In this document: positions 23,561 to 30,913 of the stretch, piece by piece
How positions within the stretch are numbered: position 1 is the first letter of the stretch
Layout: each line of letters starts with the position of its first letter
Assembly (NCBI RefSeq): GCF_963669205.1
Contig: NZ_OY769915.1
Span: 284,001 to 348,000 of the forward strand
Length of the DNA: 64,000 nucleotides
Origin: an uncultured Roseibium sp.
GTDB lineage: Bacteria; Pseudomonadota; Alphaproteobacteria; Rhizobiales; Stappiaceae
Direction of reading: 5' to 3'
Position numbers and translations under genes: made by a program
The notes under the pieces: generated by a model
Seen by the model: only the letters and a program-made list of their open reading frames with translations
Databases searched by the model: none
What the model was told of the DNA's origin: nothing

Positions 23561-23882
23561 CGCGAGTTTCCGGTTCGTCAAGAAATGTCGACGGCACGTT
23601 AGAGCGCACCGGCACGGGAGCCAATTCAAAACGCCGTTAGCGGAACTTGATGCTCGTGGCGTCCGGATCTTCAAAACCGGCCGACCGGCTTGAATCCCCG
23701 GACGTTGCTGCAGTGCACTTTCAAAATGTCCCGGGTTTCTGCCCTTTATGAGGTGCACTATGGTGCAATTCTCCAGCGATGACACTTCCACTAGACTGAA
23801 AATCAGGGAGGCGGCGGCAACGTTTTTTGATCTGTGATCCGGACGCGCCGTTCTGTCCGAACTGAATCTGGGAGGAGACAGG
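23561..23882. promoter_or_regulatory. Divergent intergenic region before the PQQ dehydrogenase with repeated GTGCAC sites
   Basis: 322 bases with no gene. Two GTGCAC hexamers (23713-23718 and 23753-23758) stand exactly 40 bases apart, and a third partial copy GTGCAA follows at 23763-23768. Spacing by an integral number of helical turns suggests binding of a dimeric activator such as the NarL-type regulator encoded at 25767. A strong GGGAGGAGACAGG ribosome-binding site ends the region. Regulator assignment is inference. Confidence 0.35.
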
Positions 23883-25646
23883 ATGAGGAAGTTTCTCGCA
23901 ATGGCGGCGGTCAGTGCGCTCGCGATGACCGGGGCGCATGCCGACGTTACGGAAGAAGATCTGGCGAATGACGCGACCAACACCGACAGCGTTCTGACAA
24001 ACGGCATGGGGCGGCACCAGCAGCGCTTTTCACCGCTGAAAATCATCAACAAGGACAATGTCAAAAACGTCGTGCCGGCCTGGGCGTTTTCGCTCGGCGG
24101 CGAGAAACAGCGCGGTCAGGAAACCCAGCCGCTGATCTATGACGGCGTCATGTACATTACCGGTTCTTATTCGCGTCTTTACGCGATCGACGTGAAAACC
24201 GGCGAGGAGATCTGGCAGTACGACGCGCGTCTGCCGGAGGGCATTTTGCCCTGCTGCGATGTCGTCAACCGCGGTGCGGCGATCTACGGCGACAAGATCT
24301 ATTTCGGAACGCTGGACGCGCGCATCGTGGCGCTCGACCTGAAAACCGGTGATGTCGTCTGGCGCAAGAAGATCGCCGACTACAAGGCCGGATATTCCTA
24401 TACCGCGGCTCCGGTGATCGTGAACGGACTGATCGTGACCGGCAACTCCGGCGGCGAGTTCGGCATCGTCGGCGAGGTTCAGGCTCGTGATGCGGAAACG
24501 GGTGAACTGGTCTGGACCCGGCCCGTCATTGAAGGCCACATGGGCACGTTCAAGGGCGAAGAAAGCACCATGACCGGGACGCTGAATGCCACCTGGCCGG
24601 GTGATATGTGGAAGACCGGCGGCGGGGCTACCTGGCTCGGCGGCACCTACGACAAGGACACCAATACGCTTGTCTTCGGCGCTGGCAACCCTGCTCCCTG
24701 GAACAGCTGGCTGCGCGCAGCCGGAAATCCGTCGGGAACGGAAGGCGACAATCTTTACGCGGCGTCCCGGATCGGCATCAATCCGGAAAACGGCGATATC
24801 AAGTGGCACTACCAGACCACGCCCCGCGAAGGCTGGGACTTCGACGGCGTGAACGAAGTCATTCCCTTCGTCGACGCCAGCGGCAACAAGCGCTACGCGA
24901 CCGCGGACCGGAACGGCTTCTTCTATGTCCTTAACCGGGAAGACGGTGCTTTCGTGGACGCATGGCCGTTCGTGAAGCAGATCAGCTGGGCCGAAGGGAT
25001 TGGCGAGGATGGCCGCCCGAAATTCGTCGAGAACAATCGTCCGGGCGACCCGAGCAAGGCCGCCGACGGCAAGAAGGGTGAAGTGGTCTTCGCCGTTCCC
25101 TCGTTTCTTGGCGGCAAGAACTGGATGCCGATGGCGCACAATCCGGATACCGGCCTGTTCTACGTTCCCTCGAACGAATGGGGCATGGACATCTGGAACG
25201 AGCCGATCACCTACAAGAAGGGCGCTGCCTATCTCGGATCCGGCTTTACCATCAAGCCGATCTTCGAGGACTATATCGGCTCCCTGAAGGCGGTCGATCC
25301 GAACACCGGTGAAATCAAGTGGGAGCACAAGAACAATGCCCCGCTCTGGGGTGGCGTCATGACCACGGCCGGCGGCCTGGTGTTCACCGGGATGCCGGAA
25401 GGCCAGTTCAAGGCGTTCGATGCCGATACCGGCGAAGAGCTCTGGTCCTTCCAGACGGGCTCCGGTATCGTCGGTCAGCCGATCACCTGGGACATGGATG
25501 GTGAGCAGTACATCGCGATCTCGTCCGGTTGGGGCGGTGCCGTTCCGCTTTGGGGCGGTGAAGTCGCCAAGAAGGTGAACTACCTGAACCAGGGCGGATC
25601 GATCTGGGTGTTCAAGTTGCCCAAGCAGCTGGCATCCTCGAACTAG
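23883..25646 (+). CDS. PQQ-dependent alcohol dehydrogenase, lanthanide-type active site (ExaF/PedH/XoxF-like)
   Basis: A 587-residue periplasmic quinoprotein with signal peptide (MRKFLAMAAVSALAMTGAHA). It oxidises primary alcohols and passes electrons to a cytochrome c. The eight-bladed propeller shows W-docking repeats (DTGEELWSFQTGSG). The vicinal disulfide is Cys124-Cys125. Metal ligands are the Glu in NSGGEFG, the Asn in GAGNPAPWN, and catalytic Asp319 in REGWDFDGVNE. The extra Asp321, two residues after the catalytic Asp, is the mark of lanthanide-dependent enzymes; calcium enzymes have Ala or Ser there. NPAPWNSWLR...GDNLYAAS is closer to ethanol- than methanol-type enzymes. It is monocistronic and followed by a strong stem-loop. 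Confidence 0.92.
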   Translation: MRKFLAMAAVSALAMTGAHADVTEEDLANDATNTDSVLTNGMGRHQQRFSPLKIINKDNVKNVVPAWAFSLGGEKQRGQETQPLIYDGVMYITGSYSRLYAIDVKTGEEIWQYDARLPEGILPCCDVVNRGAAIYGDKIYFGTLDARIVALDLKTGDVVWRKKIADYKAGYSYTAAPVIVNGLIVTGNSGGEFGIVGEVQARDAETGELVWTRPVIEGHMGTFKGEESTMTGTLNATWPGDMWKTGGGATWLGGTYDKDTNTLVFGAGNPAPWNSWLRAAGNPSGTEGDNLYAASRIGINPENGDIKWHYQTTPREGWDFDGVNEVIPFVDASGNKRYATADRNGFFYVLNREDGAFVDAWPFVKQISWAEGIGEDGRPKFVENNRPGDPSKAADGKKGEVVFAVPSFLGGKNWMPMAHNPDTGLFYVPSNEWGMDIWNEPITYKKGAAYLGSGFTIKPIFEDYIGSLKAVDPNTGEIKWEHKNNAPLWGGVMTTAGGLVFTGMPEGQFKAFDADTGEELWSFQTGSGIVGQPITWDMDGEQYIAISSGWGGAVPLWGGEVAKKVNYLNQGGSIWVFKLPKQLASSN

Positions 25647-25662
25647 GCCGGTATGATCTGTT

Positions 25663-25689
25663 GCTTCCGGCGGGCTGCCCGCCGGAAGC
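25663..25689 (+). terminator. Strong stem-loop after the PQQ dehydrogenase gene
   Basis: A perfect 12-bp stem, GCTTCCGGCGGG/CCCGCCGGAAGC, with a three-base loop CTG, 16 bases after the stop codon. The following bases (GAACCGTTCTTCG) hold only a weak U-rich stretch. It most likely ends or stabilises the dehydrogenase transcript and separates it from the response-regulator gene. Confidence 0.7.
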
Positions 25690-25766
25690 GAACCGTTCTT
25701 CGCGCCGGGCTGCGCGGTCGCGGGTCTTCAATGCATCCATCGTCCGAAACCGGGAGGCACACGAAA

Positions 25767-26492
25767 ATGTCTATCGAGGCTGAAGGTGCAACCAAGTTCC
25801 TGATCATCGACGATCATCCCCTCTTCCGGGAAGCGCTTCACAGCGCCGTGGAACTTGCCTATCCGAATTCCGACACGCTTGATGCCGCGTCGCTGGATGA
25901 TGCCTGTGCACTGCTGGATGACGATGCCGGATTTGATCTCGCCCTTCTGGATCTGTCGATCCCCGGGGTGAAGGGCATGGATGGCCTGCTGCATTTGCGC
26001 ACGCACTATCCGCGGCTCCCCGTCGTGGTGGTGTCTGGCGCCGAGGAACCCCCGATCATCGCGCAGGTCATGGCCTACGGGGCCGCCGGTTTCATTCCCA
26101 AGTCTTCCAAGAAGACAACGCTGGCCGAGGCGATCCAGCAGGTCATGAACGGCGCGACCTACCTGCCGGAAACCTACACCGACCCGGACGACGAGCCGCT
26201 CGACGATCAGACCAGGAAGATGATCGAACGGCTGTCCAGCCTGACGCCCCAGCAAATCCGGGTCCTGCGCATGATCTGCAACGGATTGCTGAACAAGCAG
26301 ATCGCCTATGAGCTGCAGGTAGGCGAGACGACCGTAAAGGCGCATGTGTCGGAAATCCTCAGGAAATTGTGCGTGGCCAGCCGGACACAGGCGGTGATCG
26401 AGGTCAAGAAACTCGAGGCACTGGGGTCCACCGGTCCTTTCGACGCGATGATTTCCGGAGAGGCGCAGACGCCTTCCAGACATCACAGCTGA
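25767..26492 (+). CDS. NarL/FixJ-family response regulator (AgmR/ErbR-like)
   Basis: A 241-residue regulator. The receiver domain has acidic pocket Asp15-Asp16 and phosphoacceptor Asp62 in LALLDLSIPG, with Lys in FIPKSSKK. A C-terminal LuxR-type helix-turn-helix follows: LTPQQIRVLRMICNGLLNKQIAYELQVGETTVKAHVSEILRKL. The ATG chosen has GGGAGG upstream; the frame is open further back through the terminator stem and can be ignored. Regulators of this type switch on PQQ alcohol dehydrogenase genes in pseudomonads. It faces the hybrid kinase gene tail to tail, its likely partner. Confidence 0.88.
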   Translation: MSIEAEGATKFLIIDDHPLFREALHSAVELAYPNSDTLDAASLDDACALLDDDAGFDLALLDLSIPGVKGMDGLLHLRTHYPRLPVVVVSGAEEPPIIAQVMAYGAAGFIPKSSKKTTLAEAIQQVMNGATYLPETYTDPDDEPLDDQTRKMIERLSSLTPQQIRVLRMICNGLLNKQIAYELQVGETTVKAHVSEILRKLCVASRTQAVIEVKKLEALGSTGPFDAMISGEAQTPSRHHS

Positions 26493-26528
26493 GCGCGGAT
26501 GCCCTGAAGCGGGACATCTTGGTGCACC

Positions 26529-27881
26529 CTACTTGTTCGAATTGACCAGATGCGTCGCCAGGGCGCGCAACTGTGCAGGCTTCACGGGCTTTGGCAGGTG
26601 CTCGACACCCAGATGCTTGGCGCGTTCGCTGAGGGCCTGCGAGGCATCGGCCGTTGCCAGGATCGCCGGGACACGCGCCGGGAGGATATCGAACAGCCGT
26701 TCGAGCGTGTCCGTTCCCAGGTCGCCGAAATCCAGGTGATGGTCCGCAATGATCAGGTCCGGCAGCCAGTCGCCGCCATCAAGCGCCGCGATCGATTGCG
26801 AGGTCGAGCGGGCAATCCTGTAGAGGCAGCCCCAGTTCGACAAAAGGCCCGCCATCGCTTCCAGCACCGCCGGGTCATTCTCGATGACCAGTATTTTCTT
26901 TCCCGCGAGATTGGCATTGGAATGCGCCGAAACCGGCGCCACCGGTGCGGCGTGGATAACGGAAGGCGGCGCGTCGGTGCGCTTGGCGCGGATGCGGAAC
27001 ACGCTTCCCTTGCCGGGCGTCGAGCGGACGCTGACCTCGTGATTGAGCGCGGTCATCAGCCGCCGGACGATGGCGAGCCCGAGCCCGAGCCCTGTTCCGT
27101 GTTCGGCATCGCCCTGAGGCAGCGGTCCCCGGTGAAACTCCTCGAAGATCTTTTCCTGCTGGTCCTCGTGAATGCCGGGTCCGGTATCGATCACTTCGAT
27201 TGCGATGTCGTCGCCCTGCCTGCGCGTCCCGATCAGGACACCGCCCCGGTCGGTATAGCGGATCGCGTTGCTGATCAGGTTCTGCAGGGCGCGCCGCAGC
27301 ATGAGCCGGTCGGTGTAGACGCAGTCGTTGGTCACGGCCACGCGAAGGCGCAGGCCCTTCTTCTCGGCGATCGGGCGCAGGTCGGACAGAAGACTGGAAA
27401 GGATCGGCGGGATCGGCACGGACGCGAACCGGGGCATCGTGACCCCGGCGTCGAGCTTGGAAATGTCGAGCAGTGTGCGCAGCAGCTCGTTCATCGTGTC
27501 GAGCGAGCGTTCGACCTGGTTGACCATGGACCGCGCCTGGTCGGATGCCTGCAGATCGTAAAGGGACGAGATCGTCAGCTGGGCTGCATTGAGCGGTTGC
27601 AGGATGTCATGGCTCGCAGCGGCCAGGAACTGTGTTTTCGAACGGTTGGCGCGCTCTGAAATGTCCTTCTGGCGGGCGAGCTCGATATTCGTTTCTTCAA
27701 GACGGTGGAGGGCGGTCGTCAGTTCGTCCGTGCGGCGCCTGACCTGTCCTTCCAGCGAGATCGCGGTCTGGAAAAGCGAAAACGCGTTCCGCTGCTGGTC
27801 CATGGCCTGTTCGACCCGGTCGACCAGGGCCGCATTGATCTTCTGCAGGCGGATGACATCATCTATGTCGGACAGGCTCAT
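26529..27881 (-). CDS. Soluble hybrid histidine kinase with C-terminal receiver domain
   Basis: A 450-residue protein without membrane segments. An N-terminal coiled coil (about residues 5-80, DRVEQAMDQQRNAF...RRRTDELTTALHRLEETNIELARQKD) leads to a HisKA domain with phospho-His91 in AAASHDILQPL. A HATPase domain follows (NLISNAIRYTDRGG, DTGPGI, GTGLGLGLAIV), then a receiver domain from about residue 330 with Asp in LIIADHHLDFG. Its start overlaps the stop of the FIST-domain gene by four bases, so the FIST protein is presumably its sensory partner. With the NarL-type regulator at 25767 it forms a likely phosphorelay controlling alcohol oxidation. Confidence 0.88.
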   Translation of the reverse strand: MSLSDIDDVIRLQKINAALVDRVEQAMDQQRNAFSLFQTAISLEGQVRRRTDELTTALHRLEETNIELARQKDISERANRSKTQFLAAASHDILQPLNAAQLTISSLYDLQASDQARSMVNQVERSLDTMNELLRTLLDISKLDAGVTMPRFASVPIPPILSSLLSDLRPIAEKKGLRLRVAVTNDCVYTDRLMLRRALQNLISNAIRYTDRGGVLIGTRRQGDDIAIEVIDTGPGIHEDQQEKIFEEFHRGPLPQGDAEHGTGLGLGLAIVRRLMTALNHEVSVRSTPGKGSVFRIRAKRTDAPPSVIHAAPVAPVSAHSNANLAGKKILVIENDPAVLEAMAGLLSNWGCLYRIARSTSQSIAALDGGDWLPDLIIADHHLDFGDLGTDTLERLFDILPARVPAILATADASQALSERAKHLGVEHLPKPVKPAQLRALATHLVNSNK

Positions 27882-29074
27882 GACTGATCTCCCGCGCTCG
27901 ATTCCTGCCTCGCAAAGGCGATGCCGGTGAAGGTCTGGTTGAGATGCATCGACAGGTACTGTTCGCCATAGGTGTTGAAGCCGACGACGTTGTATTTCTG
28001 GTAGATCTTCTGAATTCTCTGCGTCGCCTGGCGGTTCTGCGCATCGATCCGCCGGAGAACGCAGTCGAAGCCGAGAACGAAATCGACACTGCCGATCTCC
28101 TGAACGACATTCTCGAACGCGGTGTTGGTCGAGCGCGTCATGCCGGTGGGTTCCGCGACGGTGAGAACGATGCCGTCGTCGATGGCGCAGAAGAAGGACA
28201 GGGACCCGTCGGGGTTCACTTTCTGAACCGAGCGGCAGTAATATTCGCCGCCGACCCGGACAACAAGCGGATGGGACGCGAAACTCATTGGCGACAGGGC
28301 GCCGGGGTCGATGCCGACGGCGCGGGCATATTCGGTCGCCGCCTCGGTGGCGTTGAACTCGTAGATGATGCGCCGTTCCGGATCGGACCGGGTGACCACG
28401 AGCTTGCGGTCCGTCGGAACGAAATTGTCCGTCTTGAAGATCTTGAAGGGCACTGTGCTCCTGAAAAAGATCACGATCGCGCAGTCGTCGCCACACGCAC
28501 CGTTGAGGATGAGCGATGTGCGCGTGAACCGCATGCTGTCCCCGGCCGAGCCGCCCAGAAGCGGAATATCCTCGAGCGCCCAGTGAAGGGCGGCCGTGAC
28601 CATTTCCTCCACGACCGACATGCCGTCGATCAGGCAGATGGCGAAAATGTCGCCGTCCTGCGCGCCGTTTTGAAGCTGCGCGCTCGCGTTTTCAAAGGTC
28701 TGCCGGGCTTCCTTGACCTGCGTCACGATCCGGTCGAAGCCGATAGAGGTGATTCCCTGGATCCGCAGCGGCACCGTCAGGAACCGGTCTTTCGGAAACA
28801 GCACGGCAAGGCACTGCCCCGTGTCGCCGCCCGGAACACCGATTTCACCCGCGGTCGAACAGGCGGCGTAAGGAAGGCCATCCGCGAATTCGCTCATTTT
28901 CGACGTGATCAGATCCGGCGGAAACGTTTCCTGCGAGAAAAACAGCAGGCAGAGGCCGAACTGCTCCGACCGTGCGGCCGCGCCGATATCAACCCAGAAT
29001 GAGTGGTCGTGCGGCTGGCTGGTCGTCACGACCTCCACACCGCACGCGTGCCGCGTCCCTGATCTCGGGTTCAA
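27878..29074 (-). CDS. FIST N/C domain sensory protein
   Basis: A 398-residue cytoplasmic protein with the FIST N domain (about residues 35-230, CLLFFSQETFPPDLI, AACSTAGEIG, CLIDGMSVVEEMVTAALHWAL, LLGGSAGDS) and the FIST C domain (about 240-380, NATEAATEYARAVGI, HPLVVRVGGEYYCRSV, GFNTYGEQYLSMHLNQTFTGIAF). FIST proteins are proposed small-ligand sensors. The start is TTG at 29074 with GGGAGGAG just upstream. It is coupled to the hybrid kinase gene. No membrane helices are visible. The ligand is unknown; position suggests a signal linked to alcohol, PQQ or metal supply. Confidence 0.85.
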   Translation of the reverse strand: MNPRSGTRHACGVEVVTTSQPHDHSFWVDIGAAARSEQFGLCLLFFSQETFPPDLITSKMSEFADGLPYAACSTAGEIGVPGGDTGQCLAVLFPKDRFLTVPLRIQGITSIGFDRIVTQVKEARQTFENASAQLQNGAQDGDIFAICLIDGMSVVEEMVTAALHWALEDIPLLGGSAGDSMRFTRTSLILNGACGDDCAIVIFFRSTVPFKIFKTDNFVPTDRKLVVTRSDPERRIIYEFNATEAATEYARAVGIDPGALSPMSFASHPLVVRVGGEYYCRSVQKVNPDGSLSFFCAIDDGIVLTVAEPTGMTRSTNTAFENVVQEIGSVDFVLGFDCVLRRIDAQNRQATQRIQKIYQKYNVVGFNTYGEQYLSMHLNQTFTGIAFARQESSAGDQS

Positions 29075-29178
29075 TGTCTCCTCCCGGCGCCGGCATCTTC
29101 TTGGGTCGCGATGTCCGCCGCCAAGGCCAATTTGTAGCTCTTGAAGGAGAAGCTTGTAAAGCAGGCCTCACCCGGGCC

Positions 29179-29446
29179 TAGGATCAGGACCCATTCATTT
29201 GATTGAATTGGCGCAGCAAACGGCGATGAGCTGCGAGGAAAAGCGCGAAAAGCGGGCTTCCTGCCCGGTTGAGCGGTTTGACGGTGCAGATCGAAGCTGT
29301 TTTTGCCTCCCTGAGGGATAGGGTGAATTTGCCCGGCAACATCGTTGCAAATCCTTGGAAACCGGACGGTTTCCTGCAGCTTTGCGCCTCGTATCCGAAC
29401 AAATTCATCCCTACCAATTCATCCAGATGAATGGGTCCTGACCCTA
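29179..29446. mobile_element. MITE-like element with 33-bp terminal inverted repeats and possible TA duplication
   Basis: Left end TAGGATCAGGACCCATTCAT... (29179-29211) and the inverted right end ...ATGAATGGGTCCTGACCCTA (29414-29446) pair at about 29 of 33 positions. TA at both outer borders would fit target duplication by an IS630/mariner-type transposase. The 268-base element carries no transposase; a 102-codon reverse frame overlapping it has no recognisable protein features. It accounts for most of the 450-base gap between the FIST gene and coxG. A non-autonomous element or decayed insertion sequence is the simplest reading. Confidence 0.65.
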
Positions 29447-29524
29447 AAGTACACTGTACAGCCAACCGCCACTGTTCTTTTCTACCATGCAAACAATTTG
29501 AAGATATTCGGGTGGGAGGACACT

Positions 29525-30190
29525 ATGGATATTTCCGGTACCAGGTTGATACCGGCCGGCAGGCAGAAGGTGTGGGAAGCCCTCAACGATCCCGAAGTGC
29601 TGAAGGCCTGCATACCCGGTTGCGAGAGCCTGGAAAAGACATCCGAGACGGAAATGAATGCCGCCGTGACGACGAAGATCGGACCGGTCAAGGCGAAGTT
29701 CAAGGGTGCGGTGACGCTTGAGAACATCAATGCGCCGGAGAGCTACACGATCGTGGGCGAGGGCAAGGGCGGCGTTGCCGGGTTTGCCAAGGGGGCAGCC
29801 GACGTCAGGCTTGAAGACGCGGATGGCGGAACGCTGCTCACCTACGAAGCCAAGGCCCAGGTCGGCGGCAAGCTGGCGCAGCTCGGCAGCCGCCTGATCG
29901 ATTCGACGGCGAAAAAGATGGCCGAGGACTTCTTCACCAAGTTTTCCGACACGGTGGCGGATCAGGAAGCGCCCGCGTCCGGCGCGGCCCCGGCGGAGGA
30001 GCCAGCGGCATTCGCGGAAGACAGCGCTCCGGAAGAAGTGTCCATGCCGGCCGCCGCGGCGGTGGAAACGCAGCCCGCCAGGCCCATGGAACCTCAGGCC
30101 GCGGCCAACGAGCGGGTCTTCGGCGGCCCGCTGATCTGGGGTCTTGTCGGTCTGGGCGCCGTGGTCATCATCCTGGCCGCCGCGTTCTGA
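29525..30190 (+). CDS. coxG: CoxG-family carbon monoxide dehydrogenase accessory protein
   Basis: A 221-residue protein. The first 150 residues form the SRPBCC/CoxG fold (VWEALNDPEVLKACIPGCESLEK, AAVTTKIGPVKAKFKGAVTLENINAPESY). An Ala/Glu/Pro-rich linker follows, then a C-terminal membrane anchor (LIWGLVGLGAVVIILAAAF). CoxG recruits CO dehydrogenase to the inner face of the cytoplasmic membrane. ATG follows GGGAGGA. It leads coxG-coxS-coxL-coxM. Its codon use is C-ended like the general window, in contrast to the genes after it. Confidence 0.88.
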   Translation: MDISGTRLIPAGRQKVWEALNDPEVLKACIPGCESLEKTSETEMNAAVTTKIGPVKAKFKGAVTLENINAPESYTIVGEGKGGVAGFAKGAADVRLEDADGGTLLTYEAKAQVGGKLAQLGSRLIDSTAKKMAEDFFTKFSDTVADQEAPASGAAPAEEPAAFAEDSAPEEVSMPAAAAVETQPARPMEPQAAANERVFGGPLIWGLVGLGAVVIILAAAF

Positions 30191-30288
30191 AGGTGCGCGC
30201 GAATTGAACACATACCGGCGCTGAGCCGGATTTTCGAGTTTCGGGCCTGCGATCGGGGCCCTGGAAGCTTCTACTGGGAGAGGAATTT

Positions 30289-30780
30289 ATGTCGAAGGTA
30301 TCGATGGTTTTGAACGGTAAGTCTGTTTCTGCTGATGTTGAGGACCGGACGTTGCTTGTTTCTTTTATTCGTGATGTTCGTGGTCTGACCGGGACGCATG
30401 TTGGTTGTGACACGTCGCAGTGCGGTGCGTGTGTTGTTCATGTTGACGGGAAGGCTGTTAAGTCGTGCACGTTGTTGGCGGCGCAGGCTGATGGGTCTGA
30501 TGTTGTGACGCTTGAGGGGATCGGGTCTGCGGCTTCGCTTCATCCTGTTCAGGCAGCGTTCCGGGAGCATCACGGTCTTCAGTGCGGTTTCTGCACGCCG
30601 GGTATGATCATGAGCGCGGTTGACATGATCAACCGTCACGGTGCCGGCAATCTGGACGAGGCGACGATCCGAGACGAGCTTGAGGGCAACATCTGCCGGT
30701 GCACGGGCTATCACAACATCGTCAAGGCGATCAAGGCGGCGTCGGACCAGATGGCGGGGATGGCGCAGGCTGCCGAGTAG
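30289..30780 (+). CDS. coxS: CO dehydrogenase-type small subunit, two [2Fe-2S] clusters
   Basis: A 163-residue iron-sulfur subunit of the xanthine oxidase family. The plant-type cluster ligands are in CDTSQCGACVVHVDGKAVKSC (about residues 43-64). The second, alpha-helical cluster is held by CGFCTPGM and CRCTGYHNI. It carries electrons from the molybdenum site in CoxL to FAD in CoxM. ATG follows GAGAGGA. Third codon positions are dominated by G and T (GTT, CTT, TCT, GCG, ACG), unlike most neighbours. Confidence 0.92.
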   Translation: MSKVSMVLNGKSVSADVEDRTLLVSFIRDVRGLTGTHVGCDTSQCGACVVHVDGKAVKSCTLLAAQADGSDVVTLEGIGSAASLHPVQAAFREHHGLQCGFCTPGMIMSAVDMINRHGAGNLDEATIRDELEGNICRCTGYHNIVKAIKAASDQMAGMAQAAE

Positions 30781-30913
30781 GGTTTTCGGTTTGTTTTGAG
30801 TGCGGTTTTTCCGCGCTTTTGAGACGGCGGGACGGCCCGGTTTGCGAGGCTCTTGAGGAGAGGGTGCGTTTGTCTGGTGTGCGTTTCCGGATTTTGGTTT
30901 TGGGAGAGAGAAG

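Noticed and set aside
29184..29492. A 102-codon reverse frame between the FIST gene and coxG
   Set aside because: It lies almost wholly inside the inverted-repeat element, including its terminal repeats, and has no credible ribosome-binding site or motif.
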